A stretch of DNA of 64,000 bases, from NCBI GenBank assembly GCA_963924555.1, contig OZ004596.1, positions 3,358,139 to 3,422,138 of the forward strand, written 5' to 3'. The notes beneath the pieces are model-generated. The model was given only the letters and a program-made list of their open reading frames with translations. It was not told where the DNA came from and searched no databases. The position numbers and the translations under genes are program-made. Shown here piece after piece: positions 25,007 through 34,513 of the stretch. Every line of letters starts with the position of its first letter. Positions within the stretch are counted from its first letter, which is position 1. This DNA is from Crambe crambe (Eukaryota; Porifera; Demospongiae; Poecilosclerida; Crambeidae).

Positions 25007-25440
25007 CAAGGGTGTAGATAAGTTTTTTCAACTGGGGGGGGGGGGCTAAATATGCATGCATGAATGTATAATTATGTGTGAAATACAGCACTTCATTATC
25101 TAGGGGGTCCGGGGGCATGCTCCCCCGGGAAAATTTTGAATCTCAGGTGTTCCGAGATTGCTTCTGGTGTGATATGAGGTGATTATGTCACTATTGATTT
25201 ACTATATAACAGTACATGCACAATCAATTAATTAGTCAATGATCCACTACTAAAAGATAAACATGTTAGTGGCCATTAAACACTATATGTACACAAGAAC
25301 AAAACTGACCATTCCTTTACTTACAGTTGCAAAATGAGTTTCATCTAAATATTTGGGTTTCATAATATGTATACGATTCAAAATTCTGGGGGGGCTTTAG
25401 CCCCCCAAGCCCCCCCCCCCCCCCCTTACCTACACCCTTG
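25007..25440. mobile_element. 434-bp MITE with CAAGGGTGTAG inverted ends and 5-bp target duplication
   Basis: Present only in copy 4. The ends are inverted repeats: CAAGGGTGTAGATAAG on the left and the complement of CAAGGGTGTAGGTAAG on the right. GTAAG flanks both sides (25002-25006 and 25441-25445), while sister copies have a single GTAAG, so this is a direct view of insertion with target duplication. The interior has G/C palindromes (near 25105-25130 and 25388-25410) and no coding capacity. The superfamily is not certain. Confidence 0.88.
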
Positions 25441-26515
25441 GTAAGTCATGCACATGCAGGATGATTGATCATTGATGTCCCACCAGTTCATGGATAATAT
25501 CCTTGCCAGTTCAATAGGGATTCCTATGACCTTTATACTACAATAGTAAAAGTGCAAACTCGATAGGATAATGTGGGACAACAGATGTGCTCAACTATCA
25601 GGAAGTACATTTCATGTGCATCGTTTCCTCTTATATGATAGTACATTTCATGTTTCCTGTAATGTAGACAGGGTAACCCCTATTAATTATGCATGGAGAA
25701 AGATTATACTCTACACTGATGAGTATACAGGATGTATATTCCATGCTTCCTTTAATGATTAAAGCTTAATGATAATGTCCTAACTCCTGTACTCTGTACT
25801 TTGACAACATACATAGTACATAACCTCATTTTACATAAAATTGGTCATATATGAGGGGGTTTCCGACCTGCCGAACAACTATGGTCAAGGCCAGTGAGGT
25901 GATTTAAACATGACATTACTAGGTGACAGGTCAATTGCTGGGACGGTCCCCCCTTTCACTTACCCTCATTTCATATAGGTATTTGTTTATTAACCCTCAG
26001 TGCATGCGCAAAGGTAACTTAGTCATGTCTATTACCTGTTATTTTAGTCTCAAATGTCTAGATGATACTCTCCAATGTTTGATAAAGGATTTTTGTGCTG
26101 CCATTGATGTGTGCCACACCCCCTACTTCACATGGGCATGACACAGTTGAACCTCGAACTCTATGTGGTTCATAGGTGTGGTGTCCATGACTTATCCTGA
26201 TCTTGGTATACTTTCTTAATAAGTCACACTGAGGGTTTTTTAGTATCACTGTACTTTTTAGTCCTTTCTGTTGTTATTGGTGCCAGCCATTTGTATAATG
26301 CCTGGATCAAGTTATGAAAGAAAATACTAAGTATTAATCCAATGGGGCAATCCTACTTAGAGAGTGGCACCCATGAGGACAGAAAGGCGAGCTTTGCATG
26401 TGTACTATCCATACATACGTATTGCCATTGTATTTTTTCCTAAGCCATTGTATTTTTTCCTAATGGATTTCACACTGCACCCATAGACAGTTGTTGCATA
26501 CTTTGTTTTGCAGGA

Positions 26516-26539
26516 GGGGGGGGGGGGGGGGGGGGGGGG
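26516..26539 (+). repeat. Poly-G tract (24 G)
   Basis: Homopolymer in the intron before exon 26874-27064 of copy 4. Confidence 0.9.
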
Positions 26540-26682
26540 ATCATCTAGTTACCTTGTGATCTATCGACTGTCTTTTTTTTTTGTCATCACCTTCACGTCT
26601 AAGGTTTTATGGTTAAGTAATTTCATGCATTTGCAAGCAGCCCTATTTCCCATCTCCCCTGGGGGTGTGGTATGGGGACTTG

Positions 26683-26836
26683 GCCCTTGGGATGTGGTAT
26701 GGAGACTGGGGGTGTGGTAGGGGGTGTGGTATAGTGACTGCATAGGGGTGTGGTATAGGGACTGCATGGGGGTGTGGTGTAGAGACTGCATGGGGGTGTG
26801 GTGTAGGGACTGCATGGGGGTGTGGTGTAGAGACTG
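26683..26836 (+). repeat. 24-bp minisatellite
   Basis: Tandem copies of a 24-bp unit containing GGGGTGTGGTGTAGAGACTG. The last four are clean and the leading ones decayed. Units at 1845-1905 and 8515-8565 have only one or two related motifs, so the amplification is specific to copy 4. The open frames across it on the minus strand are a by-product of the 24-bp period. Confidence 0.85.
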
Positions 26837-28055
26837 TAATACTGCATTAATGGATCTTTTATGTTCTTTCTAGTGGAAATGGACCCTAAAGATAAAGCTA
26901 CAGAATGTTACTGCCTCCTGGCCCAGAGTAATCAAATGCACGTGTCATTAGGAACATATAGTAAGTTGGAAGAGATCAGCCAACCCTGCATCAAAGAATT
27001 TGATCAGTGTTAGTGTCATTTCCACCAACTACTGCCAAGTTCCAGACGTACACTTTATCTGCAGGTTAGTTACATAATTCTGGTACTAATTAGTGCAGCT
27101 GTTGGTGTGTTTTTCCCATCAATAAGTTCAGAAGGAAATGCTTGTACGCACAAGGAGTACACGTAATATCATTTTAAGATCCCTTCCATGCTTAGAAAGT
27201 GCATGTCGTAAACATGAACTATATTTGGTATCAAATGCCTCTATATAAAGCACTCGACCAACTATTCAGCGTTAGTTATCATCTTCTCTGGGAGGTTAAT
27301 AAGTAATCTTAATGCAGCATGAAGATGCTATTGCTTCATTTTCAGAGTCTCTCGTTTTCCCAGATGTTAGAAGTGCTTCCAATGACTTATACTGTCAGTA
27401 GCTAAACAAGTCCAACCTAATTCAAAATAGAATCGTATGTTAATGGACTTGCTAGAGTTACTGAATGTTGTCTTCATAGAGTAAATTTCGGATCCTTCCA
27501 GCATTTAAGCACACCTTTGCCATCAACCTGTTACCAGTTGTCACCGGACTCGTGTCACTGCCAGTCATAGACCTATCATATCAGCGAGAATTTGATCCAA
27601 CATTATAGCTAATGAGTTTCCATGTTCACAGTGAAGGGAAGCCAAGGTTTTGTGTTTGCTCTTACTATTGAACTGACCAATCAGATTGCTCAATTGTGAG
27701 TAGGACCTATTTAAAGGTTTGTCCAGACATGAGCTATATGCCGTGGAAATAATTATGTTAGAACAGTGCAAAAGTGTGTACAACAAAGTACCTCTAGCTA
27801 GCAAGGATAATGAATTATTATTGCTCAAGACCACTAGCTAGTTCATATAATGTTAACCTTACAGTATCGAACTATAGCTATAATTTTGACAGGAAGCTAT
27901 TGATTCATTATGTGGGATCTGGAATTTTAGTTTACATGCTAAAGTATTTCTTCAAACGGAAGATGTACTAGCCACTTCCTGTACTTAAACCTCAAAATAC
28001 AGTCTAGACAGGAAGATTCAGAGACACTGACATCGAATCATGATTTAGCAGGGAA

Positions 28056-28063
28056 TATAAAAG
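28056..28063 (+). promoter_or_regulatory. TATA box of array copy 5
   Basis: TATAAAAG lies 109 bp before the ATG at 28165. Confidence 0.85.
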
Positions 28064-28164
28064 GGTGACTCCTGCAGCTGAGAATGCATAACCAGCAAGT
28101 AAAGCAATCAATAAAGCATCAATCCATAACTGCAACAACTATCTCTCTCCTATAACTACTAATC

Positions 28165-29352
28165 ATGAGCACTCAAGTAAGAATGGTCAAGAATGTTCTC
28201 ACACGAACATTTCTCACATACAATGGCTCAACTGTTGCAACAACTCCTAATCAGAACGATTCAGGTTAGTAATAGCTACTGATTAGAGTCCACAGTTGCA
28301 TTGATGGTGACATCGTGTTTGCTTTATGCAGATAATTTTGTCCTGCATGACTTTGGAACGTCCAGATTCCTGAGGACTTACGCAGACTCTACCATCCAAA
28401 TACATGCACAATCACTGGACAACTGCCAACATCAATTTGTTCTCTCTTCCACTGGTAGCCATGTGACCATCACTCCTGATGGAAGGAGTAAGTCTATCAG
28501 ATTATACATCACTGATGCAACTGGGCAGAAGTTATACTTCAAAGTGAATATAACCGGTACTGTCAGTCTCGAATGCCAAGATGTCTTTGATAATGTAAGT
28601 TCATTAGCTGCACTGGTGATAATGGTCACACTTAAGAATTTAAACTTCATTGCAGGCTGGACCATTCGAAAAGAAGCAATTTGACTTTGACATAGTTGGA
28701 GTTTCCACAAATACATTGGTATAACTGAATCAGGCTAGTTAAAAAAAGAGCATCAATATCACTATCAGAATGTGTAATCACAGGTTCATGTACAATCAGA
28801 AACGCTGTCATTAATTATTATTTTTATAGCATTTTTTTTTGAAAGATCAGTTTACAATATCAAATCTTATTGCGTTGCTACTGCTAATGTGCATGATAAT
28901 TGTGATAAAAGGTTCATGTTATTGTCAACTCGGCAATTTGCATGGAACTTTCAGAGGAGTAGCTAATGTGAAATAGAATCAGTACCATCACATAATCCTG
29001 TAGTCATGGCAGCAAGTTAAATTTTAGCAGCTAATAATTGCCTTTATTCTGACCAGTATAGTGTAGGTGACCTACTAAGTCAGGTGACCTACCACTAGGT
29101 CAGGTGACTGACCCCTAAGTCAGGTGACTACTAATTCATGTGTAAACTCCCAAATTCATCTCCCAATCACCTTGAGTTATAGTTAGCCATGCCCCTCATT
29201 CATCTCAGTCAATTTAGAGCATTCTAACCCTGCTTTGATGGGAGAGTACTATGCTGTCACAGTGGGTGTCGTTAACAAGGAACAGACTCCAATAACAGAC
29301 TTCAACATTGAAGTGTCCTTACCAGAATCACTCAGTGAGACTGAGCCTCAAG
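28165..29352 (+). pseudogene. Array copy 5: head and gryzun-like exon only
   Basis: Exons 28165-28264, 28332-28594, 28656-28718 (unspliced stop at 28722-28724) and 29187-29352 are open and in phase. Directly after the last one, where the long intron should begin, the sequence becomes a degenerate copy of the last exon of the neighbouring coiled-coil gene. There is no tail. Product: the 143-aa head if intron 3 is kept, otherwise a truncated protein with no known end. Confidence 0.7.
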
Positions 29353-29545
29353 GTATAAGTCTTCTGCTGTTCTTCTTAGATAGTCAATCTCAGTATGCTA
29401 TGACCTAATTTGAATAGTATTTAGCCATTGTTTCTCTCAGTTTACCATGCATAATTAAATTTGGAAAAGGGACCAATTTTGTATAAACCATGTATTGGGC
29501 CTTAAAGTTTAGATGTACAATGTAATATAACACAAAATCTACAAA
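29353..29545 (-). pseudogene. Fragment of the last exon of coiled-coil gene 1
   Basis: Matches about 31815-31995, the 5' part of the last exon (31681-31889) of the minus-strand coiled-coil gene plus flanking intron, with indels. The join to array copy 5 falls at a short shared TAAGTC. This indicates that a block made of an array end plus the tail of the coiled-coil gene was duplicated, leaving array copy 6 between the fragment and the real gene. Confidence 0.8.
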
Positions 29546-29587
29546 TGTAAGTAATGAAATGTTCTACCGTTTTCATGTTACGTCTCC

Positions 29588-29978
29588 CTTACTCCTCGTG
29601 CATGAAAGCACTTCCTTCTGAACTTATTGATGGGAAAAACACACCAACAGCTACACTAATTAGTACAAGAATTGTGTAACTAACCTGTAGACAAAGCCAC
29701 TAGCTAGCTAATATAATGTTAACCTTACAGTATCAACTATAACTTAATTTTGGCAGGAAGCGATTGGAAATTTAGTTTACAAGCTAAAGCATTTCTTCAA
29801 ACGGAAGATGTACTAGCCACTTCCTGTACTTAATATAATAAGAAATCTACAGATGTCAAGTTCCAGACGTACATTTTATCTGCAGGTTAGTTACATAATT
29901 CTTGTACTAATTAGTGTAGCTGTTGGTGTGTTTTTCCCGATAAGTTCAGAAGGAAGTGCTTGTGTGTATGAGGAGTAG
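29588..29978. repeat. Inverted repeat, arms about 100 bp, spacer about 190 bp
   Basis: The left arm (about 29588-29692) is the reverse complement of the right arm (about 29883-29978). Both derive from the intron after exon 8 of the array gene (GTTAGTTACATAATTCTTGT and following). The pair could fold into a hairpin. Confidence 0.85.
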
Positions 29979-30325
29979 GGGAGACATATAGCTATTATAG
30001 CTATCTATAAGTAAGTAGAGCATTTCATGAAAGTTGGAGCTAGCGATGCCTTTATGTACTCTGGAAACAGAATTGTATTTTAATGGACTTGCTAAAGTTA
30101 CTATTTTTTGTCTTCACAGAGTAAATTTCAGATCCTTCCAGCATCTAAGCTTTGTCATTAACTTGTTACCAGTTGTCACCAGACTAGTGTCACTGCCAGT
30201 CATAGACCTATCATGTCAACGAGAAAGTGAGAAAGGAACTGACCCTTTGCTCAGTAACTGTTTAGCTACCATCTAGCATTTTGATCAAACCTTCTCCCAT
30301 CACTGTGAACCTGGAAACTCATTAG
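29860..30325 (+). pseudogene. Remnants of array tail exons 8-10
   Basis: Holds the 3' end of exon 8 (GTTCCAGACGTACATTTTATCTGCAG), then about 30025-30073 from exon 9 (VGASDAFMYSGNRI) and about 30120-30325 from exon 10. The exon 10 piece has lost bases at LPASK-HT and carries a disruptive insertion near 30270. It is followed by the promoter of copy 6. Confidence 0.7.
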
Positions 30326-30720
30326 ATTTAGAGCAAAATAGTAATTATTTTTGTCGATTAAGCCTATTGTAATAAGGTTTTGTGTTTGCTCTTACTATAG
30401 CATTCATTTGAACTGACCAATCAGATTGCTCAATAGTGAGTAGGACCTATTTAAAGATTGGTCCAGACATGAGCTATATGCCATGGAAACATGTTAGAAC
30501 AGCGCAAATGTGTGTACAACAAAGTACATCTAGCTAGCAAAGACAACGAATTATTTTTGCTCAAGACCACTAGCTAGTTCATATAATGTTAACCTTACAG
30601 TATCAATAATTTCGGCAGGAAGCTATTAATTCTAGCCACTTCTTGTACTTAAACCTCAAAGTACAGTCTAGACAGGAAGGGAAATTTTCTAGAGATACTG
30701 ACATCGAATCATGCAAGGAA

Positions 30721-30728
30721 TATAAAAG
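30721..30728 (+). promoter_or_regulatory. TATA box of array copy 6
   Basis: TATAAAAG lies 110 bp before the ATG at 30831. Confidence 0.85.
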
Positions 30729-30830
30729 GGTGACTCCTGCAGCTGAGAATGCATAACCAGCGAGTAAAGCAATCAATAAAGCATCAATCCATAACTACAA
30801 CCAACCATCTCTCTCCCATAACTACTAATC

Positions 30831-31394
30831 ATGAGCACTCAAGTCAAGATTGTCAAGAATGTTCTCACACGAACATTTCTCACATACAATGGCTCAACTG
30901 TTGCAACAACTCCTAACCAGAATGATTCAGGTTAGTAATAGCTACAGATCAGAGTCCACAGGTGCATTGATGGTGACATCATGTTTGCTTTATACAGATA
31001 ATTTTGTCCTGCATGACTTTGGAATGTCCAGATTCCTGAGGACTTACGCAGACTCTACCATCCAAATACATGCACAATCACTGGGCAACGGCCAACATCA
31101 ATTTGCTCTCTCTTCCACTGGTAGCCATGTGACCATCACTCCTGATGGAAGGAGTAAGTCTATCAGATTATACATCACTGATGCAACTGGGCAGAAGTTA
31201 TACTTCAAAGTGAATATAACCGGTGCTGTCAGTCTCGAATGCCAAGATGTCTTTGATAATGTAAGTTCATTAGCTGCACTAGTGATGGTGCATGGTCACA
31301 CTTTAAAATTTAAACTTCATTGCAGGCTGGACCATTCGAAAAGAAGCAATTCGATTTTGACATAGTTGGAGTTTCCACAAATACATTGGTATAA
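30831..31394 (+). pseudogene. Array copy 6: head exons only
   Basis: Exons 30831-30930, 30998-31260 and 31326-31394 give an open 143-aa frame that ends at the TAA embedded in the would-be donor GTATAA. The protein starts MSTQVKIVKN, a small divergence from MSTQVRMVKN in the other copies. No gryzun-like exon or tail follows; array homology ends near 31633. If expressed, this copy can make only the short head form. Confidence 0.7.
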
Positions 31395-31680
31395 CTGAAT
31401 CAGGCTAGTTAAAAAAAAGAGCATCAGTATCACTATCAGAATGTGTAACCACATGTTCATGTACAATCACATTTTTATAGCATTTTTTGAAAGATCAGTT
31501 TTCAATATCAAATCTTATTGCGTTGCTACTGCTAATGTGCATGATAATTATGATAAAAGGTTCATGTTATTGTCAACTTGGCAATTTGCATGGAACTTTC
31601 AGAGGAGTAGCTAATGGACGAAATAGAATCAGTAAATAAAAACAACAACATTGGGAGGATATTACATTAATTTTGTGTAG

Positions 31681-33358
31681 CTACTCATGATAAAATTTAG
31701 TAGAAGAACGCTCCGTTGACAACTCATCTTCAAGGAAAACTTGAAGTTGTTCAGCTTCTTTCAAGGATGCTTTCTGGATATCAATTACTTCCTTCTTAAG
31801 AGTGTTCTCCTTCTTTAAGTCTTCTGCTGATCTTCTTAGATAGTCAATCTCGGTATGCAATGACCTAATTTGATCTAGAAGAATAGTACCTATTAAGGTA
31901 ATAGCCATTATTTCTCAGTTTACCATGCACAATCCAATTTCGAAAAGGTATGAAACATGTATAAGTTTAGATGTACATGTAACAAGAAATCTAAATAATA
32001 ATGTTTTCATGATGCTATATAGCTATATATATATAATATCTCCTCTAATGAATCTTACTAAATCGCTGCTCTGATTTGGATTGCAGTTGATGGACTATTT
32101 GTTGGAGCTTTTCAATTTCTGTATCCTAATGATCATTAAATATAATAACATTGAACTGTAGCTCTAGCTAGCTGTATCAAATAACCTTCATGACAAGTAG
32201 AGACACTGCTTTAGCTCCATTCTTGATGCTATCTTTATTAGCATTACAAGAAGTCACTATTTTCTCTGCTGATAACAACTCCGCTAAACAATACACAGAG
32301 CTGCTTTAGCTACAGTAATAATTATAATCAATACCATTTTGCTGCAGATACTCATGCGCCAATAAATTAAGACTCTGCACACCATCAGATACCATTGTCT
32401 ATTTACGATAAAAATAATAAACAAAAATAGAATTGTTATCTAGCTAGCTACCTCCACCATCCTGATCAATTCCATGACATCATCAGGGGTTACACCATTG
32501 GTTTCTGGATTTTTTAAATTATACTTCTCAGCTTCTTGATAAGAAAATGGTTTCACTTTTGTAAATAAGCTGGATAGCTCTTCATAGATCTTATTGATTC
32601 CAAGTTTTTTCATAGATTCTGTGGTCCGATATAAAATTTAATGGTAAAAATCCTAAGATTAAGTCGCTCCTTGCTAGTTTCCTAAGCTTGTTAGCTACCT
32701 GCTGATGAATTTTTCGTGACAATCCTTTTAACCCTTTTAACATAGCCATGGCTAACTCCAGCTTAAGAAACAAAATTAATGTTAGCTATTTCACTTTTTA
32801 GTTAACTAGAAATTACCTACCTTCTTTTCTCTTGCTTTTGTGCCTTATCACTAATAGCAAACCATACTGCATTGTAACATTATCAAAAGAGGGTCAGATA
32901 TCTTTCATTAACCACTTATTTTAAGTCACTCTAGTTACTTACTGTGCTCATTAACAAGAACAAGCACCATAGCGGATAGGTGCTTCCCTCTTTCATTGGA
33001 GGTACTGCCAAATGACCGTGTTTAGTGAAACTTCGCTTTGACCAAGTCCAGTTTATCAGTGCATGTAGTATACGTATTGGAAGAGCAATCCGAGGTAAAA
33101 ATGTCCTTTCAGTGGATGGTGAAGTGCTAGGTGTAGTCAACTGTACCATGGGCCGAATCTTAGAACTTTCATCTGTCATCATAATGTTATTTATGTGGTT
33201 ACTAATATGCTCAGTGTTAGCTAGCAGGCTAGTTCTAGCTAGCTACCTTGCTAGGTGAATGGCTTACCATCAATACGGGGTATGTTGTCTGAGAAATGGA
33301 ATAACATTGCTAAAGTGGCCAAATAGGCCAAGAGAACAATAAGTGTACCAATGAACAT
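31681..33358 (-). CDS. Membrane-anchored coiled-coil protein, paralogue 1 (344 aa, family unknown)
   Basis: Nine exons read on the minus strand: 33358-33268, 33172-32943, 32866-32821, 32761-32699, 32618-32452, 32398-32335, 32283-32186, 32125-32059 and 31889-31681. Phases agree throughout (1035 nt). The start is MFIGTLIVLLAYLATLAMLF, a signal peptide or membrane anchor (residues 1-22). A Ser/Thr/Pro-rich stretch follows, then a second hydrophobic segment around residues 100-115 (LWCLFLLMSTYGLLLVI) ending in a basic RHKSKRK stop-transfer. The rest is charged and helical, with heptad-like coiled coil at the end (EIEKLQQIVHQL; LRRSAEDLKKENTLKKEV). The exon structure is shared with the gene at 34514-35916, which supports the model. 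Inferred: short outside part, one membrane pass, cytosolic coiled coil. I do not recognise the family. Confidence 0.75.
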
Positions 33359-33401
33359 TATGATTGTTGCAGACAGATCTCTGGGCCTGGCGTCGTCCAA
33401 T

Positions 33402-33484
33402 TGCGCTTACGCGCATGCGCTTGGGGGTACTGGGTGCAGTGTGCGCGTACGCGTACGGACGCTCGCAATCGCATCGCATGCGCA
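33402..33484 (-). promoter_or_regulatory. CpG-rich promoter with NRF1-type palindrome, coiled-coil gene 1
   Basis: A GC- and CpG-rich island in AT-rich sequence just upstream of the ATG at 33358. It contains GCGCATGCGC (33411-33420), the core of the animal NRF1 site. No TATA box is seen. The paralogue has the same palindrome at 35950-35959. Confidence 0.6.
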
Positions 33485-33504
33485 GCTAATAATGTGGTGG
33501 TCAC

Positions 33505-33943
33505 TAGAGATATGCAAATAATTATTATGCTTTTTTTCCTTCCCTATTATGCTATGCTCCAATGCCAGAACCCCTGCCCTATTATGCTCAATAAAAATGC
33601 CTTTAAAAAAATTGGTAAGAAAATTAATAAGTGATGGTTTATTGTATGCAGCCTCTTTTATCATAATTTTATCAGCAGCAAGTTATTTTGCTGGAACATA
33701 TAGTAAAAAAAAAAAAAAACAGCAGAAGACAGCTGTAATAGTTGTTTGTTTGTTTTTTTGTTACCACCACCAATTACGTAAGTGGCTACTCTAATTCAGC
33801 AGTTTATACAAAGAGTCGACAGCAATACCTCCATATTTGCCAACCCCTGGAAGTAAAAATCCCCTATTATGCCAGCATTGTGCTGGCATTAAGGTTCAAC
33901 CCATTATGCCCAAAACTATGCCAGCATAATTTGCATGTCCCTA
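33505..33943. mobile_element. 439-bp hAT-type MITE
   Basis: Ends TAGAGATATGCAAAT (left) and the complement of TAGGGACATGCAAAT (right) are terminal inverted repeats fitting the TAGNG start of hAT elements. They are flanked by an exact 8-bp target duplication GTGGTCAC (33497-33504 and 33944-33951). The interior has no transposase. It carries internal palindromes around GCCAGCATTGTGCTGGC (33870-33886) and repeated CTATTATGC motifs. It lies about 140 bp upstream of coiled-coil gene 1. Confidence 0.85.
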
Positions 33944-33951
33944 GTGGTCAC

Positions 33952-34513
33952 TCCAAAGCTTTTCTTGCCATGCATGTGCTAGCTAGAGGCCGATCAAGGT
34001 CTGAATCATTTTGACGACCTTTACGTATGAAACTGGCCAAAACGGGCATATCGTCTGATAGCTTCATAGGGAGACACTCTCAAGTTGGATAGAGATCATA
34101 ACTATTGTATCTAAATTGTGTTAATTGCAGTACTGAACGAAACAAAACAAATATTAACAATGATGGAATAGCAAGTCTGATTATTAGTCAGTATTTCAGT
34201 GTATTAGCTGGTTTCTCTGGTATGATTCTTCCTGGCATCAGCTGTGATAGTTATAATAATAGAGCAATACTCACAGACAATGTGTATCTACTCACAGGAT
34301 GAAAGACCTGTTACAGTCATAGCTATAGCTATACCTTGATAATAGAGTGGCCATACTATGCACAAAATGCAGCTATCTGGATAACTTTGAAACATGTGAT
34401 CAATCGAACTTGTGTAGAGTAGATCACATACCTGAAAAAAGAAAAGATTTTAATTCCTGAATGCTAGTGCACTCTATTCCTTACAAAAGTATAATTCAAT
34501 TGAGAGCTTGTCC
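33952..34513. other. Spacer between the two coiled-coil genes
   Basis: No gene recognised. AT-rich sequence between the MITE and the 3' end of coiled-coil gene 2. The open frame at 34105-34302 has no support. Confidence 0.5.

Larger units (their letters stand above)
20664..27608 (+). pseudogene. Array copy 4: intact head, tail exons present but disrupted
   Basis: Head exons are 20664-20763, 20831-21093 and 21159-21221 (unspliced stop at 21225-21227); the gryzun-like exon is 21689-21854. Tail exons lie near 24272 (interrupted by a C23 run), 24614-24776 (11 bases shorter than the 174-bp norm, so frameshifted), 24953-25001, 26874-27064 (altered frame after ...NQMHVSLGTY), about 27354-27427 (strongly shortened) and about 27481-27608 (ends early). 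A 434-bp MITE sits exactly at the donor of exon 24953-25001. Only the head appears able to make protein. Confidence 0.75.
1..31633 (+). repeat. Tandem array of TRAPPC11-tail-like gene units
   Basis: Large-scale tandem array. Gene heads start at 3320, 10013, 15504, 20664, 28165 and 30831, giving spacings of about 6.7, 5.5, 5.2, 7.5 and 2.7 kb. A further tail fills 1-2759, so the array continues to the left. Each unit has a TATA promoter, a three-exon head, a gryzun-like exon, a 2-3 kb intron and TRAPPC11-like tail exons. Units differ by deletions, inversions, homopolymer length and a MITE. The homology stops near 31633, where the sequence passes into the 3' end of the coiled-coil gene on the minus strand. 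Confidence 0.93.

Noticed and set aside
26561-26847. Minus-strand frames with repeated MQSLHHTP peptides
   Set aside because: The 24-bp minisatellite has a period divisible by three, so all its frames are open; no start context or splice sites.
31681-31908. Stand-alone 75-aa protein at the array edge
   Set aside because: Its M comes from intron sequence; comparison with the paralogue at 34514-34650 shows it is the last exon of a nine-exon gene, starting at 31889.
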